64,000 nt of DNA from Palsa-343 sp036269135 (GCA_036269135.1 DATASQ010000063.1:1-64000); one strand, 5' to 3'. Numbered from the stretch's first letter, positions 1-9,661 are shown. The notes: generated by a model from the sequence alone, not told the origin. A program made the numbers and translations.

Positions 1-944
1 GCGACCTGCTGCTCGTCCATGGGGCGGAAGGTTTTGACCGCGTCGAAAGCCTGATCCATGATGGGCTGGTTCTCGATGCCGGTGATGAGGACCGAGACGG
101 GCAGATTGAGCGAGTAGTGCAACGCCTCAATGGGCTGGACGGTGTTGCTCTTCAGGATGACGTGGTCGCCGAAGCACTTCATGCCGAGAACGCCGATGCC
201 TTCGCGAAGGAGGCGCGGAAGGACAAGCTGGGCGAAGCTGCGGTAGTGGGCGTCCATGACATTGAGCGGCAACTGCACGGCGTCGAAGTGGAAGCCGTGG
301 GACATGGCCACATCGAGTGTGTAGAGGTGGATGTGCGGGTCTTTGTGGCCGGTGAAGCCGATGAAGCGGATTTTGCCGGCCTGCTTCGCAGCGAGGAAGG
401 CTTCCATGGCTCCTTCGTTGGCGAAGATGCGGTCGGGATCTTCGAAGCGGATGATTTCGTGGTGCTGGAGGAGGTCGATGGCTTCGACCTTGAGGCGCCG
501 CAGGGACTCATCGAGCTGTTGCTGGGCGGATTGTTTGGTGCGGCCGTCGAGCTTGGTCATCACGAAGGCCTTGTGGCGATAGCCGCCCTGGCTGAGCGCT
601 TTGCCGACGAGCTCTTCGCTGCGGCCGTTGTTGTAGTCCCAGGAATTATCGAGGAAGGTGATGCCGCGGTCGAGGCCCTGGTGGACGAGGCGAATGGCTT
701 CGTCGTCGGAGAGCTGCTTTTGGCCAAGATGGAAGCCGCCCATGCCGATGGCGGAGACTTCGACGCCGGTAGAGCCGAGCTGGCGGTAGAGCATCTCGCC
801 GCGGAGGGTGCCGGGGTGCTCGATGCGGGGCAGGAGGCGGGCGGTATCGGGATTGGGCGCGGTGAGGAATTCTTCACCGAGAGGGACTTCGGTGCGGGGA
901 TTATGCGGTACGGCGGCTCCGTGAAGAAAGCTGCGACGGTGCAT
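1..944 (-). CDS. Aldo/keto reductase, C-terminus cut by window edge
   Basis: The frame is open from an ATG at 944 to the left edge, so the end of the gene lies outside the window. After about 50 variable residues the protein begins a typical aldo/keto reductase barrel (LYRQLGSTGVEVSAIGMGG). Family catalytic residues are visible: Tyr in DNSWDYNNGRSE, Lys in VMTKLDG and His in LLQHHEI. The family reduces carbonyl compounds with NADPH in the cytoplasm. The N-terminus MHRRSFLHG resembles a twin-arginine start but has no hydrophobic stretch behind it, so export is not supported. It lies downstream of rseP on the same strand but beyond a strong terminator-like hairpin, so it is probably transcribed separately. 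The substrate is unknown. Confidence 0.85.
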   Translation of the reverse strand, partial: MHRRSFLHGAAVPHNPRTEVPLGEEFLTAPNPDTARLLPRIEHPGTLRGEMLYRQLGSTGVEVSAIGMGGFHLGQKQLSDDEAIRLVHQGLDRGITFLDNSWDYNNGRSEELVGKALSQGGYRHKAFVMTKLDGRTKQSAQQQLDESLRRLKVEAIDLLQHHEIIRFEDPDRIFANEGAMEAFLAAKQAGKIRFIGFTGHKDPHIHLYTLDVAMSHGFHFDAVQLPLNVMDAHYRSFAQLVLPRLLREGIGVLGMKCFGDHVILKSNTVQPIEALHYSLNLPVSVLITGIENQPIMDQAFDAVKTFRPMDEQQV

Positions 945-1000
945 GGGTGAACTCCGCGAAGGTGTTTGGATTGGCTCCTGCTACGGAATGGGATGCGCGA

Positions 1001-1030
1001 AGAGGAGAAAGGCCTGCCCGCGGGCAGGCC
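1001..1030 (-). terminator. Rho-independent terminator after rseP
   Basis: Positions 1011-1030 are a perfect 20-base palindrome (GGCCTGCCCG then its complement). On the minus strand it is followed by TTTCTCCTCTT. It lies 18 bases after the rseP stop and would end the envelope operon. Confidence 0.75.
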
Positions 1031-1047
1031 CCGGAGAGAGCAGGGGG

Positions 1048-2427
1048 TCAGGGCTTGAGTTTCGAGAAGAGGTTCAGCTTGGAGACGTCGTTGACCATGA
1101 CGATGGCGAAGAACAGGATGATCATGACAAAAGCCACCTGATAGATGCGCTCCTTGAACTCCTGCTTGAGGTCGCGGCGCAGGAGACCCTCGATGCAGAG
1201 AAGGAGAATCATGCCGCCATCGAGGATGGGAATGGGCAGCAGATTCATGATGCCGAGGTTGAGGCTGATGAGGGCGGTGAGGCCGATGATCGGCTCCCAG
1301 CCGTGCATCTCGGCGGCTTCGCCGGTCATGCGGGCGATGCCGATGGGGCCGCTGAGCTGCTGCATGACGGCTGCATGCCGGGTGAAGAGGCGGTGCAGGA
1401 TGTCGAGGATGTAGCCGGAGTAGCGCAGGTTATAGCTCACGGAGCGGCTGATGGCCTTGCCCAGCGGGAGCTGTTCAACCGTGAAAGGCGGGGGCGCGGG
1501 GGTGAATCCGAGACGATAGCCGGCGGGCTCGGAGGTGCCAAAGTCGGTCCAGATGGGCTGAATGGAGAGGCTGAACTGACGACCGTTGCGTTCGACGAGG
1601 AGGTTGGCCGGCTCGTTGCCCTTCTGGTCGAGGACGGCAATCATGCTGAGGACACCGTGCACGGTCTGGCCGTCAATGGAGATGATGCCGTCGCCGGGTT
1701 TGAGTCCGGCTTTGATGGCCGGATCGCCGGGAATCAGATCCTGAACGATGACGGGGCCGTTCTGCTCTTTGGGGATGAGGCCCAGCCGGGTAATGTCGAA
1801 GTCCTGGCCTTTGGAGGGGTCAGAGAGAAGAAGCTCGGTGCTGAACTGCTTTGTCTGGCCATCGACGGTACGTTCGACGGTGATGGGCACCGTGGTGTTG
1901 GCATCGAGGACGGCACGGTCGCCGAGTTGTTCCCAGGTGGGATTCTGGTGGCCGTCGAAGCGAACGATGCGGTCGCCGGACTCGAGGCCAGCGCGCCCGG
2001 CGGCTGAGCCGGACGGAACTACGTCGAGGACGGCGGGGCTGCTGAGGTAGAGCTCGACCTCGTTGTGCATCATGTAAAGGCCGGCCATGAGGACAAAGGC
2101 CAGGATGAAATTCGCGACCGGGCCGGCGACGGCAATGAGCACGCGCTGCCAGCGGGGATGGGAACCGAATTCTCCGGGGTCGCCGGTGACTTCGGAGCCG
2201 GGCGTCTCGCCCGACATTTTGACGTAGCCGCCCAGCGGCAGGGCGCTGACACGGTAATCGGTGTCGCCCCATTTAACGCCAAAGAGCCGGGTGCCGAAGC
2301 CGAGGGAGAAAACCTCTACGCGGACACCGCAAAGCTTGGCCACGGCAAAATGGCCGAACTCATGGACGAGGACCATGATGCCGAGGACGAGGAGGAAAGA
2401 GACGGTGGCGGTGACGGCGAAAGGCAT
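1048..2427 (-). CDS. rseP: RIP metalloprotease RseP (site-2 protease)
   Basis: This is a 459-residue intramembrane zinc protease of family M50B. Members cut the membrane anchors of anti-sigma factors and clear signal-peptide remnants. The zinc motif HEFGH lies at residues 22-26 in the first membrane segment. Two PDZ-like regions occupy roughly residues 120-290. The second active-site segment NLLPIPILDGG (about 395-405) supplies the Asp ligand, and two more membrane segments follow. The length is normal for the family. It starts 21 bases after dxr, in the widespread cdsA-dxr-rseP order, and is last in its operon before the hairpin at 1011-1030. Confidence 0.95.
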   Translation of the reverse strand: MPFAVTATVSFLLVLGIMVLVHEFGHFAVAKLCGVRVEVFSLGFGTRLFGVKWGDTDYRVSALPLGGYVKMSGETPGSEVTGDPGEFGSHPRWQRVLIAVAGPVANFILAFVLMAGLYMMHNEVELYLSSPAVLDVVPSGSAAGRAGLESGDRIVRFDGHQNPTWEQLGDRAVLDANTTVPITVERTVDGQTKQFSTELLLSDPSKGQDFDITRLGLIPKEQNGPVIVQDLIPGDPAIKAGLKPGDGIISIDGQTVHGVLSMIAVLDQKGNEPANLLVERNGRQFSLSIQPIWTDFGTSEPAGYRLGFTPAPPPFTVEQLPLGKAISRSVSYNLRYSGYILDILHRLFTRHAAVMQQLSGPIGIARMTGEAAEMHGWEPIIGLTALISLNLGIMNLLPIPILDGGMILLLCIEGLLRRDLKQEFKERIYQVAFVMIILFFAIVMVNDVSKLNLFSKLKP

Positions 2428-2448
2428 ATCTAAATAATTCGGCGAACC

Positions 2449-3648
2449 TCAGAGTACCGGAGATGCAGGAACCGGCACCGGCCGACCCGACAATCTGGCG
2501 AGAACCTCCCGCGCCCGATCACGCGCCTGACTGTCCAGCGCGAGCACTTCTTGTATGGTCGCCGGATGGGTGTCGGGGGTTGTCTCGAGTACTGCCTCTA
2601 TTGTAGACGGAATGCCGGTAAAGGAAATGGCTCGTTCGAGGAAGGCCTGGACGGCGATTTCGTCGGCGGCATTGAGGGCGATGGGGTGAGCGCCTCCCTT
2701 TTCGGCCGCTTCGTAGGCCAGGCGGAGGCAGGGGAAGCGGCGAAGGTCGGGCGGTTCGAAATGAAGGTCGCCCAGGGCAGCCATGTCAAAGCGGAGATCG
2801 GAGGCGATGCGCTCGGGGTAGCTGAGGGCGTAGAGGATGGGCAGGCGCATATCGGTGACGGAGATTTGCGCCAGCAGGCTGCCGTCGACGTATTCGACCA
2901 GGGAGTGGACGGTGGACTGCGGGTGGACGGTGACTTTGACCGCGGAGGGGGGCAGGTCAAAGAGGCGGCAGGCTTCGATGATCTCAAGGCCCTTGTTGAG
3001 GAGGGTGGCGGAGTCGATGGTGATGCGGCGGCCCATGACCCAGGTGGGATGGTGGAGGGCCTGCTCCACCGTGATGTTGGGAAATTCGGAGAGCGGCAAG
3101 GTGCGGAAGGGCCCACCGGAGGCGGTCAGCCAGATCTGGCGGACTTCGCTGCGCTGTCCGGCGCGCATGCATTGATGGATGGCGTTGTGCTCGGAATCGA
3201 TGGGGAGCAGGGCGACGCCTTTGGCGCGGGCAGCGGCGGTGAGGATTTCACCGGCGGCGACCATGGCTTCTTTGTTGGCGAGGCCGATGGTCTTACCGGA
3301 CTGCACGGCGGCCCAGGTGGCTTCGAGTCCGGCGACGCCGACGATGGCGGAGACGACGAAATCGACTTCCGGCAAGGTGGCGACGTTTACCGTGCCCTGG
3401 CTGCCCCAGACGACCTCAGTGCCGGTGTGGCCGTGCTCGCGGAGACGGCGACCCAGATCGGCGGCGTGCTCCTCAGTGGCGAGCGAGACGATACGGGGAT
3501 GCCAGCGGAGGCATTGCTGGAAAGCGGATTCGACGTTGTGGCCGGCGGCGAGGGAGGCGACGGCAAATCGATCAGGGTAGCTTTCGATGATGCTGAGGGT
3601 GCTCTGACCGATGGAGCCGGTCGAGCCGAGGATGGCGATGTGCTTCAA
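2449..3648 (-). CDS. dxr: 1-deoxy-D-xylulose 5-phosphate reductoisomerase
   Basis: This 399-residue enzyme makes 2-C-methyl-D-erythritol 4-phosphate from DXP with NADPH, the committed step of the MEP isoprenoid pathway. The NADPH-binding loop GSTGSIGQST is at residues 8-17. The metal and substrate region IDSEHNAIHQC and the flexible-loop motif with HPTWVMGRRITIDSATL are intact. The start codon is TTG, with AAGGA six bases upstream, because no ATG fits the conserved N-terminus. It lies between cdsA and rseP on the same strand, so isoprenoid precursor supply is grouped with envelope lipid genes. Confidence 0.96.
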   Translation of the reverse strand: MKHIAILGSTGSIGQSTLSIIESYPDRFAVASLAAGHNVESAFQQCLRWHPRIVSLATEEHAADLGRRLREHGHTGTEVVWGSQGTVNVATLPEVDFVVSAIVGVAGLEATWAAVQSGKTIGLANKEAMVAAGEILTAAARAKGVALLPIDSEHNAIHQCMRAGQRSEVRQIWLTASGGPFRTLPLSEFPNITVEQALHHPTWVMGRRITIDSATLLNKGLEIIEACRLFDLPPSAVKVTVHPQSTVHSLVEYVDGSLLAQISVTDMRLPILYALSYPERIASDLRFDMAALGDLHFEPPDLRRFPCLRLAYEAAEKGGAHPIALNAADEIAVQAFLERAISFTGIPSTIEAVLETTPDTHPATIQEVLALDSQARDRAREVLARLSGRPVPVPASPVL

Positions 3649-3720
3649 CGGAGGTCCTTCGAGAGGGGTGCGGCGGGAGGGTTCACGCCAGGACTGCGCT
3701 CGGGCTGAGGAGTCATCGAG

Positions 3721-4551
3721 CTAAAAGGACTGCTGCGCTAACTGAGCGTACCACAGCAATGGAGCGGCCAGCAGGAGCGCATCGATGCGGTCGAGCATGC
3801 CGCCATGGCCGGGCAGGAGGTGTCCGGAATCTTTGACGCCGGCGCCGCGCTTGATGGCGGATTCGACCAGATCGCCAAGCTGGGCAGCGACATTGACCAC
3901 GACGGCAAGACCGATCCAGACGCCGGGATTGCCGGTGTAGGAGAGCGTGTCGATATCGTGGCCGGTGAGAACGCGGGAGACGTAGATGAGCAGAATGGTA
4001 ATGAGAACGCTGCCTGCCACCGAGGCAAACGAGCCCTCCCAGGTCTTGTTGGGGCTGAGGGTGGGAGCAAGTTTCCAGCGGCCAAAGGCGCGGCCGATGT
4101 AGAGAGCGGCGATGTCTCCCGACCACACCACGAGGACGAGAAAGAGCAGGAGCGAGGGACCGTTGTCCTGGGTGGAGAGCAGATAGAGCGTGGACATGGA
4201 CAGGCCGATGTAGAGGAGGCCGAAGATGGAGAGCGCTGTATCCAGGAGGACGCGGTTAACGGGCGAGCGAAACGCGCAAATCACGAAGAGCACGAGAGCC
4301 AGCGCACCGGTAAAGGGGGCCATCAGGTCCGGCCGGCGGAAGATGGCGGCATAGAGAATGGCGAGACAGACGATGACCACAACGCGGGGTGTCTTCGCGC
4401 CCATGGCATCGGCCAGGCCGAGATACTCCCAGAGGGCCAGGGCCGCGGCAGCGAAGACTACGACCATAAACAGCAGGGGCCATTTTGGAGACACGAAGAT
4501 CAGCAGGAGGACGAGAGGGACGAGAACGACCGCAGTCAGAATGCGCTGCAT
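3721..4551 (-). CDS. cdsA: Phosphatidate cytidylyltransferase
   Basis: This is a 276-residue polytopic membrane protein that makes CDP-diacylglycerol from phosphatidate and CTP, feeding phospholipid synthesis. The family signature near the C-terminus is present, with KRGAGVKDSGHLLPGHGGM and then DRIDALL. The ATG at 4551 was chosen because the conserved hydrophobic N-terminus (MQRILTAVVLVPLVLLL) begins there. The open frame continues upstream but with low-complexity, non-conserved sequence. The usual upstream partner uppS is absent. Instead the gene follows a zinc phospholipase C-like gene across a 148-base gap carrying a tandem repeat. Confidence 0.92.
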   Translation of the reverse strand: MQRILTAVVLVPLVLLLIFVSPKWPLLFMVVVFAAAALALWEYLGLADAMGAKTPRVVVIVCLAILYAAIFRRPDLMAPFTGALALVLFVICAFRSPVNRVLLDTALSIFGLLYIGLSMSTLYLLSTQDNGPSLLLFLVLVVWSGDIAALYIGRAFGRWKLAPTLSPNKTWEGSFASVAGSVLITILLIYVSRVLTGHDIDTLSYTGNPGVWIGLAVVVNVAAQLGDLVESAIKRGAGVKDSGHLLPGHGGMLDRIDALLLAAPLLWYAQLAQQSF

Positions 4552-4664
4552 GCAAAGGCAGAATACACGGCGGGAGAAAGGGCGGGAGAGATGAACCGGG
4601 CCAGGACTCTTGGCGAGTAACCCTGGCGGGGGTACAGAACGAAGAGAAATCGCGATCTTGTCCT

Positions 4665-4692
4665 GTTTCGAGACATCAGGTTTCGAGACATC
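4665..4692. repeat. 15-base tandem direct repeat, two copies
   Basis: GTTTCGAGACATC occurs at 4665-4677 and again at 4680-4692, a period of 15 bases. It lies in the gap between the phospholipase C-like gene and cdsA. It could be a small duplication or a paired binding site; nothing else in the sequence decides. Confidence 0.6.
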
Positions 4693-4699
4693 GGGCCTT

Positions 4700-5974
4700 T
4701 TATTTGGCGTCGGGGATGCGGGTGGCGGGCATGGCACGAAGGATGGCCAGCTCCTTCTGCACTTTCTTCCACTGGCGCGGGTGCTTTTTGGTCTGGATCG
4801 GGGCGTTCGCGTCGGCGTAGAACGCGAGGATGTTCTGGCGCAGCCCCAGAGGAGGCATGGCAGTGGTGGTGGTCACCTCTTTCAGGAGCGCGGCGTAGGT
4901 TGTGTCGGTGAGGTGATAGGTGCCGGGACGGGTGGGATAGCCGGTGTCGAGATCGAGATCGGGCACGGCGAAGCCATCGCGATTTTTTTGGGCGAGCTGA
5001 TGGAGAAGGTCGTTGTAGCGGTCGGTGGCCAGGTCAACGCTTTCGACGTATTTTTCTTCGGACTCGCGGCCGAAACCGGGAATGGCGAGGTCGGAAAGGA
5101 CGCCGACTTTCGGGATGATGAAAATCAGGGCAGCCACGATGCGGGTTTCGAAGCTGGGCTTGTGTTTCCGGTACGCTTCCCATCCATTGCGCGCGGAGGC
5201 TTCCTGCAGGCGGCTCCTGAAGGTGTAGAAGCCGGGGAGATCTTCGTCCGGAGGGAACTGCCTGCGATGGAGGAGGACCTCGGCGTAAGAGACGCGGGGC
5301 AGGAATTGACGGACCGCCCAGGTATAGGAATGGATGGCGCGGAATTCGTTGCCGATGACCTTGTGCAGCGGCAGCCCATAGGTGGCGTAGAAGGCGCGCT
5401 CCAGCAGGGCGCGGGGCACGCGAAACCCGACATGGCGCAGATAGGCGGCGGGAGCGAAGCGGCCATGGCTGAGCTGGTCGATGTCAAAGGCCCATTCGGT
5501 GCGCACCTCACCGTGCGGACTCTCTCCGTAGGTGACAACGGGCCCGTATTTCTGCCCGAGGCGCGGGAACTCAAGGGGGATCGCCAGGTTGACGGCGTCC
5601 ATATGACCGAGGTTGTCACCGACATAATGGGAGAGCGCGCCCAGAGCGAAGGCAAGTTCATTCACATTGCGGGATTCGCGGATGAGGTTCGTCACGAAAT
5701 CGCCGGTGCGAACGTAGTGGGTCAGATTGCTGAAGGCCAGATGGCCGAAGGGGTAGTAGCCGGCGTCCTGAATCACGCAGCCGCCGTAGGCATAGGCGTG
5801 GGCGACGCGGAGCTGTTCGGGCGTGGTATTGGGATATTGAGCCAGGAGGGCCGGCTTGATGCCGGACTCCCACGCCACATCGATCATCATTTCGTGGGTG
5901 AGGAAGGAATAGGCGAAGCAGATCGGCGCGCACAGGAGCAACAAAAGCGCAGCGATGGCGAACTTACCCTTCAT
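4700..5974 (-). CDS. Exported zinc-dependent phospholipase C-like protein
   Basis: The protein has 424 residues. The ATG at 5974 gives a clear signal peptide (MKGKFAIAALLLLLCAPICFA), whereas the upstream extension of the frame is Arg/Ser-rich and unlike a protein start. The mature part has the His/Asp pattern of the zinc phospholipase C/S1-P1 nuclease fold: THEMMID right after the signal peptide, then ALSHYVGDNLGHM about 100 residues later. Such proteins hydrolyse phospholipids outside the cytoplasm, but many homologues are uncharacterised. It lies between a LolC/E-type permease and cdsA on the same strand, which fits an envelope lipid role. The substrate is an inference. Confidence 0.75.
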   Translation of the reverse strand: MKGKFAIAALLLLLCAPICFAYSFLTHEMMIDVAWESGIKPALLAQYPNTTPEQLRVAHAYAYGGCVIQDAGYYPFGHLAFSNLTHYVRTGDFVTNLIRESRNVNELAFALGALSHYVGDNLGHMDAVNLAIPLEFPRLGQKYGPVVTYGESPHGEVRTEWAFDIDQLSHGRFAPAAYLRHVGFRVPRALLERAFYATYGLPLHKVIGNEFRAIHSYTWAVRQFLPRVSYAEVLLHRRQFPPDEDLPGFYTFRSRLQEASARNGWEAYRKHKPSFETRIVAALIFIIPKVGVLSDLAIPGFGRESEEKYVESVDLATDRYNDLLHQLAQKNRDGFAVPDLDLDTGYPTRPGTYHLTDTTYAALLKEVTTTTAMPPLGLRQNILAFYADANAPIQTKKHPRQWKKVQKELAILRAMPATRIPDAK

Positions 5975-5999
5975 TCGTGCGAAGACCCCATTACGGCGT

Positions 6000-7250
6000 T
6001 TACTCGTAGCGCAAAGCCTCGGCGGGGAGCACGCGCGCCGCCGCCGAGGACGGATACAGAGTCGCGAGCAGAGAGACGCCGAGGGACATGGCTGTGACAA
6101 TCACGCCATGTAGGATGCGCGGAGCGAAGGGGAGATAGTCCAGGGAATAGACATCCGCCGATAAATGAATAAAGCGGTAATGCTGGCCGAGGAAGGCGAC
6201 GCCGTAGCCGAGCACGAGGCCGAGGAAGGTGCCGATGACGCTGATGAGCAATCCCTGATAGAGGAAGATGCGGCGCACCTGGGCGGGCTGCACGCCCATG
6301 GAGAGCAGGACGGCGATGTCTTTGGTCTTCTCCATGACCATCATGGTGAGGGCGATGAGGATGTTCAGAGCGGCGACGCAGACGATGAGGCCGATGACGA
6401 TGAAGGTGACGATCTGCTCGAGCTTGAGGGCGCGGAAGAGCTCGCGATTCGATTCCATCCAGTTGGTGGTGGTGAAGCCGGGACCGGCGGCCTTTTCAAT
6501 CTCGTTGGCGATGGTGTCGGCATGATAGAGGTCATCGACCCGGAAGGAGATGACGGAGACCAGGTCGGCTTCGCCGAAGAGCTTCTGCGCATCGGCGAGG
6601 CGGATGAAGCCGAAGCCGGAGTCGTACTGATAAAAGCCGGAGTGGAAGATGCCGGCGACCTGGAAGCGCTGGTATTTGGGAATAAGGCCGTAAGGAGTGA
6701 GATCGCCCTGAGGACTGGTGACCATGACCGTGTCGCCGACGGAGGCGCCGATGGAGTCGGCCAGATCGTAGCCGATGACGATGGGCGGGGTGGGCTCGCC
6801 GCCGGAATCCTGCGGGTTGGCGCCGGCGCTGAGCGGGGCGACGCTGCCGGCGGTGAGGTGGTGGAGCATGTCGGAGACGGTGCGCTCCTCGCTGGGGACG
6901 ATGCCTTTAAGGAGGGCTCCGCCGGAACGCGCGCCGCGAGAGATGAGGACGGGCTCGTACAGACCCGGAGCGTCGGCAACGACGTGGGGCAGGTGGCGGA
7001 GGCGCTCGGTCAGGGGGCGCCAGTTGCGGATGCCGTCGCTCATGGTGCGCATCAGCTCGACGTGCGCGGTGGAGCTGAGAAGGCGATTCTGCAGGTCGCG
7101 GCGGGTGCCGTTGGTGATGGCGAGGGCGATGATGAGCGAGGCCACACCCACGGCGACGCCGATGATGGAGATCCAGGTAATGACACCGATAACGGCCTGG
7201 CGGCGTTTGGCCCGGAGATACCGGGCGGCGACGAAGAGCTCAAACTTCAT
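6000..7250 (-). CDS. LolC/LolE-type ABC transporter permease
   Basis: The 416-residue protein has one membrane segment near residues 20-45, a large periplasmic domain, and three membrane segments at the end within an FtsX domain (about 270-405). This is the layout of LolC/LolE, which extract lipoproteins from the inner membrane. The N-terminus FELFVAARYLRAKRRQ is typical of the family. No LolD ATPase gene is adjacent in the window, so the partner must be elsewhere. It starts one base after the stop of the exported propeller gene, suggesting translational coupling, and precedes the phospholipase-like gene. Confidence 0.85.
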   Translation of the reverse strand: MKFELFVAARYLRAKRRQAVIGVITWISIIGVAVGVASLIIALAITNGTRRDLQNRLLSSTAHVELMRTMSDGIRNWRPLTERLRHLPHVVADAPGLYEPVLISRGARSGGALLKGIVPSEERTVSDMLHHLTAGSVAPLSAGANPQDSGGEPTPPIVIGYDLADSIGASVGDTVMVTSPQGDLTPYGLIPKYQRFQVAGIFHSGFYQYDSGFGFIRLADAQKLFGEADLVSVISFRVDDLYHADTIANEIEKAAGPGFTTTNWMESNRELFRALKLEQIVTFIVIGLIVCVAALNILIALTMMVMEKTKDIAVLLSMGVQPAQVRRIFLYQGLLISVIGTFLGLVLGYGVAFLGQHYRFIHLSADVYSLDYLPFAPRILHGVIVTAMSLGVSLLATLYPSSAAARVLPAEALRYE

Positions 7251-7251
7251 C

Positions 7252-9510
7252 TCATGGCTCGGGCGAGTGCACTACCGCCTTCACGGTGACGGCGTTGTCG
7301 TAGCGATCGAAGACGCGGACGGCGATGACGTGCTCGGTACGATCCACCGGAGGCGCGGCATCGGGACGCGGCGCCGGAATGGGCGCCTCAAAGTCGAAAC
7401 GCTCGGTGAGAGAGTCGGCGATATTGCCCACCGGGGCGATGTACTGCCAGCGTCCCGCATCGACGGAAAACTCGGCGTGCGCGACGGGCGAGGTGGCATC
7501 CGTTGCTGTGAGCGAGGCGTGGATTTTGCCATCGACGACGCTGGCCTGAAGGCCGGAGACCACGGGTGGGGTGGTGTCGATGACGAACAGGTCGCTGATC
7601 CCGTCGCCGGTAAGCGCTTCGCCCGGATTGTGGGAGGGCGCGTCGCTGGCAACGACCTTGACCCGGTAGGGACCGTCGGGGAGGCGCGAGGCGTCGAAGG
7701 AGTCATAGGTCTCGCGGAGGTGATCACGGAGGAGTTCCCAGTTGTGCTCGCCCTCGCCGCGATAGTAGAGGGTGTAGCTGAGCTGGTCGCCATTGTCATC
7801 GTGCGCGGACCAGCGCACCGTGACGGCCTGGCGGTCCTTAAAGGCGGTCAGGGGCTCTTTGCCGGCATCGGGAATGTAGTTGACGGTATTGGCCTGGGTG
7901 GAGGGGAAATTGATGGTGACGGGCTGAGGCTGGCCGGGTTGCTGCGGGTTATAGCCGGCGCGTGCGCCGGGGGCGACGACGATCTCATCGACCATGGGGG
8001 GCATGTTCACCGGCAGGTAGTCGATGCTGACGGCACCCAGGCGCGTGCCGGGGTGCTCGATAACCTTCCACTGCATGAAACGCGAAGAGGGGATGCCGAT
8101 GGCGCCGACATTCGGGGTGAACGGCTTCCATTCGCCCCAGGCGCGCTCGGGATTTTCAATGTTGCCGGCGCGGGCGAACATCTGCACGGCGGAGGGCTGG
8201 GTACCGGCGCCGAGCTCGACCTCCGCGCGGCCCCACTGCGAGAACATACCGGCGTCGAAGACCTCGCTGGTGTAGGTGCCTTCGGGCGCCTCGCCGTGGC
8301 TCAGCAGATAGAGCCTGCCGGAATTGGCGGTGCTGACGTAGAGGCCCTTCGGGGAGTCGGCAAAGCCGGTGACCTGCGAGGCTTCGAGATGCGCGATGTC
8401 GGCCCAGGTGCCATCGTCGTGGATGCGATAGATACGGCCGCGATTGCCGGTGGCTGCCAGGACGCCGTCCGGGGTCCAGGCCAGCGCATAGACGATGTCG
8501 TCTTTCCCTGACCAGATCCTGCGCGGCGGACCATTGCCGTTGGGGATCTCGTACAGCTCAGAACCGCCGGGGACGAGGGTATTGCCGCTGAAGGCCTGCA
8601 CGGAGCCGGGCTGAATGATGGTGATGGTCGCCGTGACCATGGCTTGTCCCGTAACGGCCAGCGGAGGCAGGGTGTTATGGCCCTTTTCGCCGACACCGGC
8701 GGCATAGATGTTCCCGTTGGGCGCGACCAGGACGGACGTAATCTCCTTTTTGGGAGCGTCATACAGAACGAAGGCCTTGCCGGAGGGATCGATGCGGTAG
8801 ACGAGGCCGGTGCCGTCGGAACCGGCGATGAGGTTGCCGGCTTTGTCGAAGGCGAGGCAGCGGATGTGTTCCTCATCGCTCTTGAAAAAGAGCTCGGCCT
8901 TGCTGGGCGTGGCGGCATCGGCGCCGGGAGTGACCCGGTAGATGGCGGCCGGTCCGCCAGTGGCGATGTAGAGGCGGCCCTGTTTGTCGAAGGCCAGGTC
9001 CCAGACGTATTTGGGCTTTTCCTTTGTGCCGGCGGGATCGAAGACGACGGTGGCCTTGTCCTCATTCAGGTTCTCTGCATGAGGGCTGAACCGGTAGACC
9101 TTGCCGGAAGGCAGGGTGGCGGCATAGATGTCGCCATCGGGACCCACGCGAACCACCTGGACGCTCATTTCGCGGCTGGTGAAGAGGGTGGTGGATTTCC
9201 CATCGGGGGTGACGCGCAGGACCGTCGCGGGCGTGCCGGTGGCGAGATAGACGTTGCCGTCGCGGTCGGTCGCCTCGGACCAGACATAGGTGGAGGGCGT
9301 CGTCAGGATGGGTTTGCTTTCCGGTCCGGGAATGAGATGGCCGTCGCTGGTAATGGCCACGCCGTTGGGGGTTCCGCGCTCCAGATCGTCGAAATGCGAC
9401 TCGGTCCAGAGACGTGTGCCCTGGGCATGCGCGAGGGAGACGAGGAACGGAAGGAAGAAGGCTGCGAAAAGGGGCAGCGCCGCCCATCGGCGGAAGGGGA
9501 TGCAGATCAT
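7252..9510 (-). CDS. Exported beta-propeller protein with C-terminal Ig/Fn3-like domains
   Basis: The 752-residue protein has a signal peptide from the ATG at 9510 (MICIPFRRWAALPLFAAFFL, cut near AHAQG). The open frame runs further upstream but would overlap the divergent transporter promoter, so 9510 is preferred. Roughly residues 50-440 contain repeated blades of the type GNVYLATGTPATVLRVTPDG and GRLYIATGGPAAIYRVTPG, an SMP-30/NHL-like propeller. The last 250 residues look like fibronectin or Ig modules (VRWSAHDDNGDQLSYTLYY, IDTTPPVVSGLQ). Function is unknown. It is first in the envelope operon and lies one base from the lolC/E-type gene. Confidence 0.75.
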   Translation of the reverse strand: MICIPFRRWAALPLFAAFFLPFLVSLAHAQGTRLWTESHFDDLERGTPNGVAITSDGHLIPGPESKPILTTPSTYVWSEATDRDGNVYLATGTPATVLRVTPDGKSTTLFTSREMSVQVVRVGPDGDIYAATLPSGKVYRFSPHAENLNEDKATVVFDPAGTKEKPKYVWDLAFDKQGRLYIATGGPAAIYRVTPGADAATPSKAELFFKSDEEHIRCLAFDKAGNLIAGSDGTGLVYRIDPSGKAFVLYDAPKKEITSVLVAPNGNIYAAGVGEKGHNTLPPLAVTGQAMVTATITIIQPGSVQAFSGNTLVPGGSELYEIPNGNGPPRRIWSGKDDIVYALAWTPDGVLAATGNRGRIYRIHDDGTWADIAHLEASQVTGFADSPKGLYVSTANSGRLYLLSHGEAPEGTYTSEVFDAGMFSQWGRAEVELGAGTQPSAVQMFARAGNIENPERAWGEWKPFTPNVGAIGIPSSRFMQWKVIEHPGTRLGAVSIDYLPVNMPPMVDEIVVAPGARAGYNPQQPGQPQPVTINFPSTQANTVNYIPDAGKEPLTAFKDRQAVTVRWSAHDDNGDQLSYTLYYRGEGEHNWELLRDHLRETYDSFDASRLPDGPYRVKVVASDAPSHNPGEALTGDGISDLFVIDTTPPVVSGLQASVVDGKIHASLTATDATSPVAHAEFSVDAGRWQYIAPVGNIADSLTERFDFEAPIPAPRPDAAPPVDRTEHVIAVRVFDRYDNAVTVKAVVHSPEP

Positions 9511-9661
9511 GCTGGATTTCAGTCTACAGAAAGCTCGCAGGACGAGCTTTACCGGGCGCCATTCGCGAGGAAATGAGATGACACAAATCCGCGCGGGTCG
9601 CCTACACTGAGGTTTCGCCTGCTCCTCCGCAAAGCCAATCCTGAACTGAACTTGTGCCGAG

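Noticed and set aside
943..8511. Long open frames on the plus strand opposite rseP, dxr, the phospholipase-like gene and the LolC/E-like gene
   Set aside because: They mirror well-recognised minus-strand genes, have biased Gly/Ala/Asp or Arg/Pro composition and match no family; GC-rich DNA keeps such frames open.
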